A DNA stretch of 64,000 nt. It comes from Cherax quadricarinatus (taxonomy: Eukaryota > Arthropoda > Malacostraca > Decapoda > Parastacidae). Under the pieces are notes generated by a model. The model was not told the origin of the DNA and made no database searches. It saw only the letters and a program-made list of their open reading frames with translations. The stretch is taken from NCBI RefSeq assembly GCF_038502225.1, contig NC_091353.1, positions 1,261,312 through 1,325,311 of the forward strand. Direction: 5' to 3'. Below, piece by piece: positions 43,886 to 55,831 of this stretch (position 1 is the stretch's first letter; every line of letters starts with the position of its first letter). The position numbers and the translations under genes were made by a program.

Positions 43886-44088
43886 CAGTGGACCCCCGGT
43901 TAACGATATTTTTTCACTCCAGAAGTATATTCAGGTGCCAGTACTGACCGAATTTGTTCCCATTAGAAATATTGTGAAGTAGATTAGTCCATTTCAGACC
44001 CCCAAACATACACGTACAAACGCACTCACATAAATACACTTACATAATTGGTCGCATTCGGAGGTAATCGTTATGCGGGGGTCCAATG
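43886..44088. mobile_element. Tc1/mariner-type (pogo/Tigger-like) MITE
   Basis: 203 bp with terminal inverted repeats CAGTGGACCCCCGGTTAACG (left) and CATTGGACCCCCGCATAACG (right, reversed), flanked on both sides by TA (43884-43885 and 44089-44090), the target duplication of this superfamily. No transposase. Confidence 0.82.
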
Positions 44089-44437
44089 TATTCTTAATTA
44101 TTCAAATTTAGTGTTATACCGTGTTAATTACAGTATATAAACTGTTTATTAGAGTGACGTAGATTTCAGACTTGTGAAAGAAACTTTGCAACGTGTTATA
44201 CTGTACGCACAATTGCTTTTGAAAGGAGCAAAAAGGCACAATACCGTGACTGGAACAATAAAAAAGTAACCCTCACATAGGAGAGAGAAGCTGACGACGA
44301 CATTTCAGAGCGAGTTCGGCCATTTACAAAGACACAGTAACAGAAAAGATGGTAGATGGATACAATGTGTGTGAGCATTAAAATGGTATAAAATACCGAC
44401 AGGTTGTTAGGTAAGACACATATGCAACAGTTAGGTA

Positions 44438-44495
44438 TCTTTATTATGAAACGTTTCGCCTACACAGTAGGCTTCTTCAGTCAAGTACAGAAAAG
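44438..44495 (-). ncRNA. Hammerhead ribozyme (E11 left arm)
   Basis: Minus strand CTGAAGA (44480 to 44474), stem II GCCTAC/GTAGGC, GAAA, ACGT, GTT; stem I TGA/TCA at the core. Confidence 0.82.
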
Positions 44496-44690
44496 TTGAT
44501 AGAAGCAGAAGATACTTGAAGACGATGTAATCAGTCCATCACCCTTAAAGTTTTGAGGTGGTCAGTCCCTCAGTCTGGAGAAGAGCATTGTTCCACAGTA
44601 TGAAACAATATGGAGAAGAAGTGACAGGGTGGAGCTTTAAGGGTGATGGACTGATTACATCGTCTTCAAGTATCTTCTGCTTCTATCAAC

Positions 44691-44748
44691 TTTTCTGTAC
44701 TTGACTGAAGAAGCCTACTGTGTAGGCGAAACGTTTCATAATAAAGAT
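44691..44748 (+). ncRNA. Hammerhead ribozyme (E11 right arm)
   Basis: Core CTGAAGA 44705-44711, stem II GCCTAC/GTAGGC (loop TGT), GAAA 44728-44731, cleavage after GTT at 44735, stem I TGA/TCA plus CTTT/AAAG outside an internal loop. Compared with E6, both stem I and stem II have changed with pairing kept. Confidence 0.83.
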
Positions 44749-44969
44749 ACCTAACTGTTGCATATCTGTCTTACCTAACAATGTGTGTGAGGTAACAGGG
44801 CAAGTGTTTCCTGACGCGGGTCATTGTTATATGATGACCTACAGCTGGAGGTTTTGGTCATCTGATCGAGGACCTCCGCTGGTTTACAGGTTAGTAGAAA
44901 AGAGTGAGGTAGCCAGTATATATAGGCAAGGGGTAATAGGACGGGAACAAGAAAGGGAGAAGAGAAAAT

Positions 44970-47900
44970 AGTGGCAGTGGTGACGTAGGTAATGGTAGTA
45001 GTGGCAGTGGTAAAGTAGGTAATGGTAGTAGTGGCAGTGGTAGGTAGGTAATGGTAGTAGTGGCAGTGGTAGGTAGGTAACGGAAGTAGTGGCAGTGGTA
45101 GGTAATGGTAGTAGTGGCAGTGGTAAGGTAGGTAATGGTAGTAGTGGCAGTGGTAAGGTAGGTAATGGTAGTAGTGGCAGTGGTAAGGTAGGTAATGGTA
45201 GTAGTGGTAGTGGTAAGGTAGGTAATGGTAGTAGTGGTAGTGGTAAGGTAGGTAATGGTAGTAGTGGTAGTGGTAAGGTAGGTAATGGTAGTAGTGGCAG
45301 TGGGAAGGTAGGTAATGCAAGTAGTGGTAGTGGTAAGGTAGGTAATGGTAGTAGTGGAAGTGGTAAGGTAAGTAATGCAAGTACAGGCAGCAGGCAATTT
45401 GGTAGCAGTGGCAGGGAAAGGCAGGTAACGCAAGTAGTGGTAGTGGCAAGGCAGGCAATGGTAGTAGTGAATGGTACATAACAGAGTATAAGAAAGTGCA
45501 GAAGGCAGGAAACGCAGCAGTGGCAGTGGCAAGGCAGGCAATGCAAAGAGCAAGGTGGCAAGGCAGGCAATGGCAGTAGTGGCAATGGCAAGGCAGGCAA
45601 TGGCAGTAGTGGCAATGGTAAGGCAGGCAACGGCAGTAGTGGCAGGTAAGGCAGGCAATGGTAGCAGCGCAGGCAGGCAGGCAACGGTAGCAGTGGCAGT
45701 GGAAGGCAGGCAACGGTAGCAGCGACAGTAGCAGGCAGGCAATGGCAGTGACAGCGGCAAGGCAGGCACGGCAGTGGCAGCAGTAGGCAGGCAATGGCAG
45801 TAGGGCAGTGGTAGGCAGGTAGTGGCAGCAGTGCAAGGCGGCAGGCAGGCAATGGCAGTAGTGGCAGTGGCAGGCAGGTAAGCAATGGAAGCAGTAATGG
45901 CAGGCAGGCAACGGCAGCAGTGGCAGTGGCAGGCAGGCAAATGGAAGAGTGGCAATGGTAGGCAGGCAACGGCAGCAGTGGCAGTAGCAGCAGGCACTGC
46001 AGTAGTAAGCACTAATAGGCAGGCACGGCAGCAGTGGCAGCAGCAGGCAGGCAACGGTAGTAGTGGCAGTAGTAGGCAGATACTGGGTGCAGTATATGCA
46101 AGGCAGGCAACGCAGCAGGCAGCAGCTGCAGGAAACGGCAGCAGGCAGTGGTAAGGTGGGCAATGGCACAGGCAGTGGTAGGCAGGCACGGCAGTAGTAT
46201 ATGGCAGGCAGGCAACGGCAGCAGTGGCAGTGGTGCCAAGCAATGGCAATAGTGGCAGTGGTAGGCAGGCAATGGCAGTAGCAGTGCAGGCAGGCAACGG
46301 CAGCAGGCAGTGGCAAGGCAGGCAATGGCAGTAGTAAGGCACAGGCAGGCAGGCAACGGCAGTAGCAGCAGTGAGGCAGACAATGGCAGCAGTAAGGCGA
46401 CAGGCAGGCAATGGCAGAGTGGCAGGCAGGCAACGGCAGCAGTGGCAGGCAGGCAGGCAACGGCAGTGAAGTAAGCAGCAGCAGGCAGACACGGCAGAAG
46501 TGCTAAGTGCAGGCAGGCACGGCACTAGTGCAGGCAGACAACGCAGTAGCAGTGGCAGTGGCAGGCAGCAATGGCAGCAGTGGCAGGCAGGCACGGCAGC
46601 AGTGGCAGTGGCAGGCAGGCAATGGCAGTAGTGGCAGCAGGCAGGCACGGTGCAGTAAGGCAGCAGGCAGGCAATGGCAGCAGTGGCAGTGGCAGGCAGG
46701 CAAATTTGCAGCAGTGGCAGAAGTAGGCAGGCAATGGCAGAAAAGGGCAGCAGGCAGACAACGGCACAGTGGCGGTGCAGGCAGGCAATGCAGCAGTGGC
46801 AGTGGCAGGCAGGTAATGGCAGTAGTGGCAGCAGTAGGTGCAGGCACGGCAGGCAGCAGTAGGTAGATAACGACAGTAGTGGCAGTGGTAGGCAGACAAT
46901 GGCAGTGCAGCAGTGGCAGGTAGGCAATGGCAGTAGTGGCTGCAGCAGGCAGGCAACGGCAGTACCGGCAGGTAGGCAGGCAATGGGGTAGTAGTGGCAG
47001 TGGCAAGCAGATACTGGCAGTAGGCAGTGGCAGGTGGTGCACTGCAGTGGCAGTGGTAGGCAGGCAATGCAGCAGTAAGCAGCAAGCAGGCACGGCAGCA
47101 GTGGCAACAGCAGGCAAATGGCAGCAGTGGCAGCAGGTAGGCAAATGGATCAGGAAAAAAGGCGGCAGGAAGGCAATGCAGTGCAGTGGCAAAGCAGGTA
47201 ACGGCAGTATGGGCAGTGGCAGGCACGGCAGCAGCGGCAGTGGCAGGCAGGCAACGGCAGCAGTGGCAGTGGCAGGCAGGCAACGGTGCAGTGGCAGTGG
47301 TAGTTAGGCATGTTAGCAGTGCAAGGTGGTAGGTAGGCAATGGTAGTAGGCAGTGGTAGGCAGGTAACGGCAGAAAAAGAGGTAGGCAGGCAATGGAAGC
47401 AGTATAGTAGTGAAGGCAGGCAATGGTAGCAGTGGCAGCAGTAAGGCAGGCAATGGCAGCAGGCAGTGGTGCAGGCAGGCACGGCAGTAGTGGCAGTGGC
47501 AGGTGGCAACGGCAGCAGTGGGCAGCGGTATTGTGGGCAACGTTCAGTAGCGGCAAGTGGCAGGCAGGCACGGCAGCAGTGGCAGTGGTAGCCAGGGCAA
47601 CGTTAGCAGTAAGGCGGCAGGCAGGTACGGTAGTGTTGCGGCAGGCAGGCACTTGCAGTAGCGGCAGTGCAGTTAGGCAACGTTAGCAGCGGCAGTGGCA
47701 GGCAGGTACGGCAACAGTGGCGGTGGCAAGGCAGGCACGGCAGTAGTGGCAGTGGCAGCGGTAGGCAATGCAGCAGTGGCAGTGGTGTAAGGCAGGCAAT
47801 GGTAGCAGTGGCAGTAAGGCAGGTAATGGCAGTAGCAAGGCAGCAGGCAATGGTAGTAGTGGCAGCAGTAAGGCAGGCAATGGCAGCAGTGGCGGCAAGG

Positions 47901-50900
47901 CAGGCAATGGTAGCAGTGGCAGTGGCAAAGTAGGCAATGGTAGCAGTGGCAGTGGTAAGGCAGGTAATGGTAGCAGTGGCAGCAGTAAGGCAGGCAATGG
48001 TGCAGTGGCAGTAAGGCAGGTAATGGCAGTGGTGGCAAAGCAGGCAATGGTAGTAGTGGCAGTGGTAAGGTAGGTAATGGTAGCAGTGGCAGTGCCAAGG
48101 CAGGCAATGGTAGTAGCGGCAGGCAGGCAATGGTAGTAGTGGCAGTGGTAGGTGCAGGCAATGGTAGAGGACAGTGGTAAGGTAGGTAAATTTGCAGTAG
48201 TGGCAGTGGCAAGGCAGGCAACGGCAGCAGCGGCAGCAGCAGGCAGGCAACGGCAGCAGTGACAGTGGCAAGGCAGGCAAATTTGGCAGTAGCGGCAGCA
48301 GCAGGCAGGCAAATGGCAGTAGCGGCAGTGGCAGGCAGGCAGTGGCAGCAGTGGCAGGGCAGGCAGGCACGGTGTGAAAGTAAGCAGTGGCAGGGTGGCA
48401 ACGGCAGTAGTGACAGTGGCAAGGCAGGCAATGGTAGTGAAGGACAGGTAAGGCAGGCAATGGTAGTAGTGGCAGGTAAACTGCAGGCAATGGCAGTAGC
48501 GGCAGCAGTAGTAGGCAATGGCAGTAGTGACAGTGGCAAGGCAGGCAATGGCAGCAGTAAGGGCAGCAGGCAGGCAATGGCAGAGTAAGGCGGCAAGGCA
48601 GGCACCTGGGCAGCAGTACAGCAGCAGGCAGGCAACGGCAGCAGTGCATATGGCAGGCAGGCAACGGCAGTGACAGTGGTGCTGCAGGCAATGGCAGAAA
48701 GTGGCAGTGGCAAGGCAGGTAATGGGCAGCAGCGGGCAGTAGGCAGGCAATGGCAGCAGTGACATGGCAAGGCAGGCACTGGCAGCAGTACAGCAGCAGG
48801 CAGGCAATGGCAGCAGTGGCAGTGGCAAGGTAGGGTGAATGGCAGAGGGCAGTGGCAAGGCAGGCAATGGCAGTAGTGGCAGTGGCAGGCAGGCAATGCA
48901 GCAGTGGGCAGTGGCAAGGCAGGCACGGCAGTGGTGGCAGAGCAGGCAGGCAATGGCAGTAGTGGCAGTGGCAAGGCAGGCAATGGCAGCAGTGGCAGGG
49001 TAAGGCAGGCAATGGCAGAAAGTAAGGTGGCAAGGCAGGGGTACCTGGCTTAGTGGCAGCAGTAGGCAGGCAATGGCAGTAGTGGCAGTGGCAGGCAGGT
49101 AAACGGCAGTAGCAAGGTGGCAAGGCAGGCAATGCAGTAGTGGCAGCAGTAGGCAGGCAATGGCAGTGGCGCAGTGGCAAGGCAGGTGAATGGTAGCAGT
49201 GGCAAATGGCAGGCAGGCACGGCAGCAGTGACAGTGGCAAGGCAGGCAATGGCAGTAGTGATTATGGTAAGGCAGGCAATGGCAGCAGTAAGTGGTGGCA
49301 AGGCAGGCACGGCAGTGAGCGGCAGCAGCAGGCAGGCAATGGTAGTAGCGGCAGTGGTAAGGCAGTAACGGTGCAGTGGCAGCAGGCAGGCAATGGCAGT
49401 GGCAGCAGTAGGTAGTGGCAGTAGCGGTGGCAGGTGTGTAACGGCAGTAGGCAGTGGCAGGTAGGCAATGAAGTAGTAAATGGCAGGCAGGTAATGCAGT
49501 AGTGGCAGTGGTAGGTAGGTAATGAAGCAGTGGCAAATGGTAAGCAGGTACCAGCAGCAGTGGCAGCAGGCAGAAACGGCAGCAGCACATCAGCAGGCAG
49601 GCAATGGCAGTAGTGGCGCAGCAGGCAGGCAATGCAGCAGCAAGGCAGCAGGCAGGCAATGGCAGTAGCAGCAGTGGCAAGGCAGGCAACGGCAGCAGTA
49701 ATCAGCAGGCAGGCAACGGCAGCAAGGCAGCAGGCACGGCAGTAGTGGCAGTGGCGCAAGGCAGGTAATGGCAGTAGTGGCAGTACAGGCAGGTAGGCAA
49801 CGGCAGCAGTGGCAGATGCAGTGCAGGCAACGGCAGCTGCGGCAGTAGCAGGCATGGTCGGCAGTAGCGGCAGGCAGGCAATGGCAGCGGCAAGCGGTAG
49901 CAGGCACGGCAGCAGTGGCAGTGGCAAGGCAGGCAACGGCAGTGGCGGCAGCAATAGGCAGGTAACGGCAGCAGCGGCAGAGCGCAGGCAGGCAACGGGT
50001 AGCCGTAAGGCAGCAGGTGGCAACGGTAGAGCGGCGGCGGCAAGGCAGGCAACGGCAGTGCGGCAGCAACAGGCAGGCAGGCAACGATAGCAGTGGCAGC
50101 GATGTGGCAGTAAATGGCAGTCAGGCAGTAGGCAGACAACGGCAGCAGTGGCAGTGGCAGGTGTCGCAACGGCAGCAGTGGCAGGCAGGCAACGGCAGCA
50201 GCATAAGTGACAGGCAGGCAACGGCAGCAGCAAGGCACAGGCAGACAACGGCAGCAGTAAGGCGGCAGGCAGGCAACGGCAGCAGTGGCAGACAGGCACT
50301 GGCAGCAGGCGGCAGGCAGGCAACGGCAGCAGGCCGGCGGCAGGCAGGCAATGGCAGCAGCGGCAGCGGCAGGTCGGGCAACGCGCAAGGCAGCAGGCAG
50401 ACACCGCAGCAGGCAGTGGCAGGCGGCAAATGGTGGCAGGCAGGCAGGCAGGCAATGGCAGCAGTGACAGCAGCAGGCAATGCAATGGCAGTAGCAAGGC
50501 AGCAGGCAGATAATGGCAATAGCGGTGGCAGGCAGGCAATGGTGGCAGTGGCAGCAGGCAGGCAATGGCAGTACCGGCAGCAGTGCAGGCAACGGTGCAG
50601 GCAGTGGCAGGCAGGCAATGGCAGTGAGGCAGGAGCAGGCAGGCAATGGCAGTAGGCAGCAGTGAGGCAGACAATGGCAGTAGTGGCAGTGGCAGGCAGA
50701 TAATGGTGCAGTGGTGGCAGGTGGCAACGATAGTGAAAAAGGGCAGTAGGCAGGCAATGGCAGCACCGGGCGTAGCAGCAGGCACGGCAGCAGTGGCAGT
50801 GCAGGCAGACAATGCAGTAGTGGCAGTGGCAAGCAGGCAATGGCAGTAGTGGTGGCAGGCAGGCAATGGATCAGGAGCAGTGGAAGGAAGGCAATGGCAA

Positions 50901-51762
50901 AGAGTGGCAAAGCAGGTAATGGCAGTATATGGCAGGCAGGCAATGCAGTATGGTGGCAGGTGCAACATAGCAGTGGCAAGTGGCAGGCAGACAATGCGCA
51001 GCAGTACAGTGGCAGGCAGGCAACGCAGCAGTGGCAGGCAGCAGGCAGGCAATGGCAGTAAGGTGGCAGGCAGGCAATGGCAGCAGTGGCAGTGGCAGGC
51101 AGGCACGCAGCAGTGGGCAGTGGCAGGCAGGCAAACGGCAGTAGCAAGGTGGCAGGCAGGCAACGGCAGTGGCAGCAGCAGGCAATGGCAGCAGTGGCAG
51201 CAAAGTCAGGCAACGGTAGTAGTGGCAGTGGTAGGTAGGTAACGGTAGTAGTGGCAGTGGTAGGTAGGTAATGGTAGTAGTGGCAGTGGTAGGTAGGTAA
51301 TGGTAGTAGTGGCAGTGGTAGTTAGGTAATGGTAGTAGTGGCAGTGGTAGGTAGGTAATGGTAGTAGTGGCAGTGGTAGGTAGGTAATGGTAGTAGTGGC
51401 AGTGGTAGGTAGGTAATGGTAGTAGTGGCAGTGGTAGGTAGGTAATGGTAGTAGTGGCAGTGGTAGGTAGGTAATGGTAGTAGTGGCAGTGGTAGGTAGG
51501 TAATGGTAGTAGTGGCAGTGGTAGGTAGGTAATGGTAGTAGTGGCAGTGGTAGGTAGGTAATGGTAGTAGTGGCAGTAGTAGGTAGGTAATGGTAGTAGT
51601 GGCAGTGGTAGGTAGGTAATGGTAGTAGTGGCAGTGGTAGGTAGGTAATGGTAGTAGTGGCAGTGGTAAGGTAGGTAATGGTAGTAGTGGCAGTAGTAGG
51701 TAGGTAATGGTAGTAGTGGCAGTGGTAGGTAGGTAATGGTAGTAGTGGCAGTAGTAGGTAGT
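44970..51762. repeat. 6.8-kb minisatellite, 29-30 bp units
   Basis: The edges (44970-45400 and 51220-51762) are homogeneous: TAGGTAGGTAATGGTAGTAG, TGGCAGTGG (29 bp) or a 30-bp form with GTAAGG. The interior (about 45480-51210) is a C-richer relative (GGCAGGCAGGCAATGGCAGT) with many small indels, so unit length drifts. The array yields very long spurious frames on both strands; none has a native start or domain. Confidence 0.95.
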
Positions 51763-52535
51763 GAAGGGAAAAAAAACCAGACTTACAGAAAACACTTACG
51801 CAGAAGGCAAGAAAACAAGGAAGGAAAACTGAAAAAAAAAATGGGAATATAGAAGAATTAGGGAAGAGAAGAGAGAGAATAAAGGATCAGGTTAAGTCTC
51901 TAGTGATAATGTAATAAGAAGGCATCTATGGAGACAAAACTAAGACTAAGATTCAAAGAAAGGAAGCTGTGTATAAGGGAAGCTTTAACAAGATGGCGAC
52001 TGTTTTTGGTCTTTCCATCTCTTGAAACAGTCGACCAAAAAAATTTAATTTTTTACATCATCAAATAACTTTCAACATGAATAATCCTAAGTAAACAATT
52101 ACAAGTGTTTGGAAGCACTTAGGTTTCCTACACACTTACATCACTTAAAAAACACTTACTTTTAGCACTTTAGCTGAGAAGAATTCATTACTAAATAACT
52201 CGTGTGAACAAAGCTTTGTAAATATTTATTGGCATGTGTAAATTACCGGAACCTTTTTAGGTCATATTGAAACAGAAGATCAATTGTTTAACAGCATTAA
52301 ATGGCACAACTTAGACAAAAATTTTGACCCACTTTACAAGAGCTGATTCATTGTAGACAACACAAAATAATCATTGTAACGTGTTGTTGCAGAGAGGAGC
52401 AAAAAAAAAGAAAATACTCATTCATGTTGGTTAACACAATTGCAAGTTAAATACTATTGAAAACAATGAAATAATTGCAGAAGACTTATTGCTAATATAG
52501 AACGAAGGAAAAATAAGTTCATTGTTACCATGGTA
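51763..52535. other. LTR-element scrap and unrecognised DNA
   Basis: GAATAAAGGATCAGGTTAAG and AATAAGAAGGCATCTATGGA at 51877-51935 match 55724-55805, the sequence just before the LTR polypurine tract, so a small piece of that element lies here. The remainder is AT-rich and unrecognised. Confidence 0.5.
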
Positions 52536-52539
52536 ACAG

Positions 52540-53365
52540 GTCATGGTGGGTGGCCCGAAAAAGAAAAACTTTCACCATCATTCACTCCATCACTGTCTTG
52601 CCTGAAGGGTGCTTTACACTACAGTTTTTAAACTGCAACATTAACACCCCTCCTTCAGAGTGCAGGCACTGTACTTCCCATCTCCAGGGCTCAAGTCCGG
52701 CCTGCCGGTTTCCCTGAATCCCTTCATAAATGTTACTTTGCTCACACTCCAACAGCACGTCAAGTATTAAAAACCATTTGTCTCCATTCACTCCTATCAA
52801 ACACGCTCACGCACGCCTGCTGGAAGTCCAAGCCCCTCGCACACAAAACCTCCTTTACCCCCTCCCTCCAACCTTTCCTAGGCCGACCACTACCCCGCCT
52901 TCCTTCCACTACAGACTGATACACTCTTGAAGTCATTCTGTTTCGCTCCATTCTCTCTACATGTCCGAACCACCTCAACAACCCTTTGTCAGCCCTCTGG
53001 ACAACAGTTTTGGTAATCCCGCACCTCCTCCTAACTTCCAAACTACGAATTCTCTGCATTATATTCACACCACACATTGCCCTCAGACATGACATTTCCA
53101 CTGCCTCCAGCCTTCTCCTCGCTGCAACATTCATCACCCATGCTTCACACTCATATAAGAGCGTTGGTAAAACTATACTCTCATACATTCCCCTCTTTGC
53201 CTCCAAGGACAAAGTTCTTTGTCTCCACAGACTCCTATGTGCACCACTCACCCTTTTCTCCTCATCAATTCTATGATTCACCTCATCCTTCATAGACCCA
53301 TCTGCTGACACGTCCACTCCCAAATATCTGAATACATTCACCTCCTCCAAATATGTTATCATTTC
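52540..53365 (-). pseudogene. RTE-like LINE, RT carboxy-terminal region and 3' UTR
   Basis: The minus frame (52760-53362, 200 residues) reads VFRYLGVDVSADGSMKDEVN, then AKRGMYESIVLPTLLYECEA, RRLEAVEMSCLRAMCGVN, LLRWFGHVERMERNRMTSRV and GSGRPRKGW, ending at a stop after SEWRQMVF. This is the well-known region after the RT palm in RTE-like LINEs (thumb and WFGHVxRM motif). The copy is 5'-truncated, with no catalytic domain. The following 220 bp are 3' UTR, ending near CATCATTCACTCCATCACTG. The frame is clean, so insertion is fairly recent. Confidence 0.85.
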
Positions 53366-53684
53366 TGTGACTGCGGAAAACTGAAGTCAGGCTCCTGGTA
53401 CTTAGGTCGCTGCCTGATACAAGAAAAGTATCCCTGTATCCCTTCACCTCAGTCTTCTCTAATTTAATGCATGCTAAATGCTGGTCATAAAATATTAATG
53501 CAGCATATTAGGAAAATATATTTCTGTGTACTTACGTATTCGTGTATTTACTGTATTTTACGTCACTGGCAGTAACTCGACCCATACAACCTAACTTAAA
53601 TAATAGGCGGAACTCCCTCAAAAATTAAACTTTCCCCCAAAACTCTTTAACCTCGCTTACTCTTAGCTAAATTTTGCTACATAT
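53366..53684. other. No recognised feature
   Basis: AT-rich flank of the RTE-like end; nothing supported. Confidence 0.4.
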
Positions 53685-53795
53685 GGCAATAACAGCACTG
53701 CGACTAGCCAAGGAGTTGAACCCATGCTGCTTTGGCCTGCCTTATGGTGGGCGAAAACTCATGACGCCTTAATCCACTGAACCACACAATCCTTA
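53685..53795 (-). repeat. tRNA-derived SINE-like copy 1
   Basis: On the minus strand TGGTTCAGTGGATTAAGGCG resembles an A box and CATGGGTTCAACTCC a T-arm/B box, with a long insert GGCAGGCCAAAGCAG between. It ends CGCAGTGCTGTTATT. The spacing is longer than in a tRNA, so I call it SINE-like. Confidence 0.5.
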
Positions 53796-53958
53796 AGAGT
53801 AGCATCCAGCATCCAGCAGAACTGGATGTTGTACTCGCTACCCAAGGACATACGATGGTGTGGATGACTCTAGGCTAATTTCATTCTACTCCCTGTTTGG
53901 TGTACTAGTACAACGAGCAGTATTTTATATTATTGTGCCCACGAACAAGTGGTATTGA

Positions 53959-54085
53959 TTAATAACAACACTGCGACTAGTCGTGGAGTCGAACCCATGC
54001 TGCTTTGGCCTGCCTCGTGGTGGACGATAACTCATGATGCCTTAATTTTCGCCTACCATGAGGCAGGCCAAAGCACCTCTTGTTT
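53959..54085 (-). repeat. tRNA-derived SINE-like copy 2
   Basis: Minus strand GGGTTCGACTCC (canonical B box) with GAGGCAGGCCAAAGCAGC, as in copy 1. It is followed on the plus strand by GCCTACCATGAGGCAGGCCA, an inverted scrap of the same repeat, so the copy is a small fold-back. Confidence 0.5.
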
Positions 54086-54179
54086 GTGCAACGACACAAG
54101 GTTCTACATACAACCAATAACGTTAGTCGTCCAGGGCTACTGTAACGAGTAGTCTCGAAGCTCATAGTGCTAGAGGTAC

Positions 54180-55700
54180 AGTCAGTAATCCTAGCACGAG
54201 AACTTATTATAATTGTGGAAACCGAGGTCACATTGCTGTAAACTGTACGGGTATTCAAAATGAAAAGCATCATACCCAAGGTAGCCCTCAGACCGACCTA
54301 TCTTACTGCACTTTTCATCGAATTCATGGATATGACGCTTCTGGGGTTCATTACTCTTCCAAATAGTATGTATTGTAGATCCTTCCATGGACTTTCCAAC
54401 TTCAGACACAGAAGAGGTCGTAGAGGACGTAGTTCTTAGTACAACCAGAATTAGTCTCAGGCAGTAACAGCCTGGTTAATCAGACCCTGATCCACCATGA
54501 GGCCTGGCCTCAGACTGAGTCGCGGGGGCGTTGACCCCCGAGCGCTCTCTAGGTAAACTCTCGGGTTCGGGGGAATCCGATCAACGAAGTCAAAACATCC
54601 AGTGCAAACAATAAACGATAGAGCATATTCCATCCCAGTTCAAAATTCCTTGGACACTACGCAGTCTAGAGGAAGAGTACTTCGTTGATAACGTTACTTC
54701 ATACGTTTTTAACGAAGATATTTTTGGGGATGAAAATGAAAACACCTCCGATATCGACTCACCATCTTTTTCGCATGTCCATTCCAATGCATCAATATGT
54801 CCTTTAGTACAAGCTTCTGTGCTCAATGCGCCCGCTGATGCGTTTTTAGACTCTGGAGCGTAGGTTAATATAATCAGATCGAGCTTCTTCTAGGCGTGTC
54901 CTTCTACTAGAACCAGCTCATGTAACGACCCTTAGTGGACTGGCTGGTTTTAGTCTGCTTGTCTGAGGTCAGACTTCCCTCACCTTCTCCATCCAAGGAA
55001 ACTTTTCTGCCTCCTTTATTGTTGTAGACCAGATTAATTTCCCTGATCTACTGGTATTTGCATCGATGTGAGATTTACACTCTGTGCTTGATCCTTACCA
55101 ATGGCATGCCCAAACTGACGACTTGATCATGCCAGTCTGGGGCTACCAGCTTGGATACGAGATATATCATACTGCTACAGAGTATGAAGTTTGGATTAAG
55201 TCTTGTGCATTTTCTTGAAACGTAACCAAGCAGTCAGACACTAGCAATTCTGTCGTTCATGTCTGGAATCCAATCCCTACAACCTCGTGCACGCAGGATA
55301 GTGTGCAATTGTCACATGTGTCATAGGAACCTCAGACATTCTTGGGTACTGGAGACTATCCCTTCGATGGCTACTCGTCCAAGTAATAGTTTCCTCACAG
55401 GGAACACATTGTTGGAAAGCGACTACTTGCAACAAATCATGCTATCTCTTGTTAAGGGTACAAGCCGCCAGCAGAAAGACTTTTCTGTGGCGGGTAGTGC
55501 ACTCAATAGTAACTGTTGTTGTCCCTCGTGTTTCAGCTGGAGATAACCTTCTAGTTGACAGTGATTCCTGTAAGGTTTAGAATTTGTATGTCGAGCCGTC
55601 TTTACGTGTTGTAAGAGACAAGATCCATTTCTTCCTTGCAAATATCTCTGGTCATATTGTCCTCCCCAGAGTGAAAACCGAAATTGTTGACCTTGTTCCT
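54180..55700 (+). pseudogene. LTR-retrotransposon gag-pol remnant (zinc knuckle and protease)
   Basis: Near 54202 the frame reads TYYNCGNRGHIAVNC, a CCHC zinc knuckle whose first Cys is now Tyr. At about 54299 SYCTFHRIHGYDAS is a second His/Cys block seen near gag ends. At 54841-54880 AFLDSGA is an aspartic protease active site, followed at once by a TAG stop and then VNIIRSSF. Further on, pieces LLVFAS and ILPVWGYQLG-like PVWGYQLG continue the protease domain. RT, RNase H and integrase are absent. Protease type suggests Ty3/Gypsy, but without RT this is tentative. Stops and frameshifts make it dead. A LINE tail is inserted at 54452. Confidence 0.72.
54452..54562 (+). repeat. LINE 3' UTR fragment (same family as 1305-1545)
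   Basis: GCAGTAACAGCCTGGTTAAT, GACCCTGATCCACCATGAGG and GGGGGCGTTGACCCCCG match 1425-1520 closely. It lies inside the LTR-element remnant, so it inserted later. Confidence 0.75.
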
Positions 55701-55817
55701 ATCTATATCTTGTTTAGGTAGAGAATAAAGGATCAGATTAAGTCACGAGTGCTCTGAAGTTTGGAGCATTTGATAATGTAATAAGATAAGAAGGCATCTA
55801 AGGAGACAGAGCTAAAA

Positions 55818-55831
55818 CTGAGAGGATGAGT
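55818..55831 (+). promoter_or_regulatory. Polypurine tract
   Basis: ACTGAGAGGATGAG directly precedes TGTCACGTG, the likely LTR start. A purine run here primes plus-strand synthesis in LTR elements. Position is inferred from the LTR match. Confidence 0.5.

Larger units (their letters stand above)
44376..44777. mobile_element. HHR fold-back element E11 with TSD
   Basis: Bounded by a 14-bp direct repeat ACAATGTGTGTGAG at 44362-44375 and 44778-44791. Both arms carry complete ribozymes. Left arm: GGTATAAAATACCGACAGG, TAGGTAAGACACATATGCAA. Right arm: GGGTGATGGACTGATTACAT, ribozyme, GATACCTAACTGTTGCATAT. Only the left side keeps the GGTATAAAATACCGAC tail. Confidence 0.9.

Noticed and set aside
44775..51213. 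Very long Pro/Cys/His/Leu-rich open frames
   Set aside because: They follow the 29-30 bp repeat on the minus strand in several frames at once and have no native start, domain or codon pattern.
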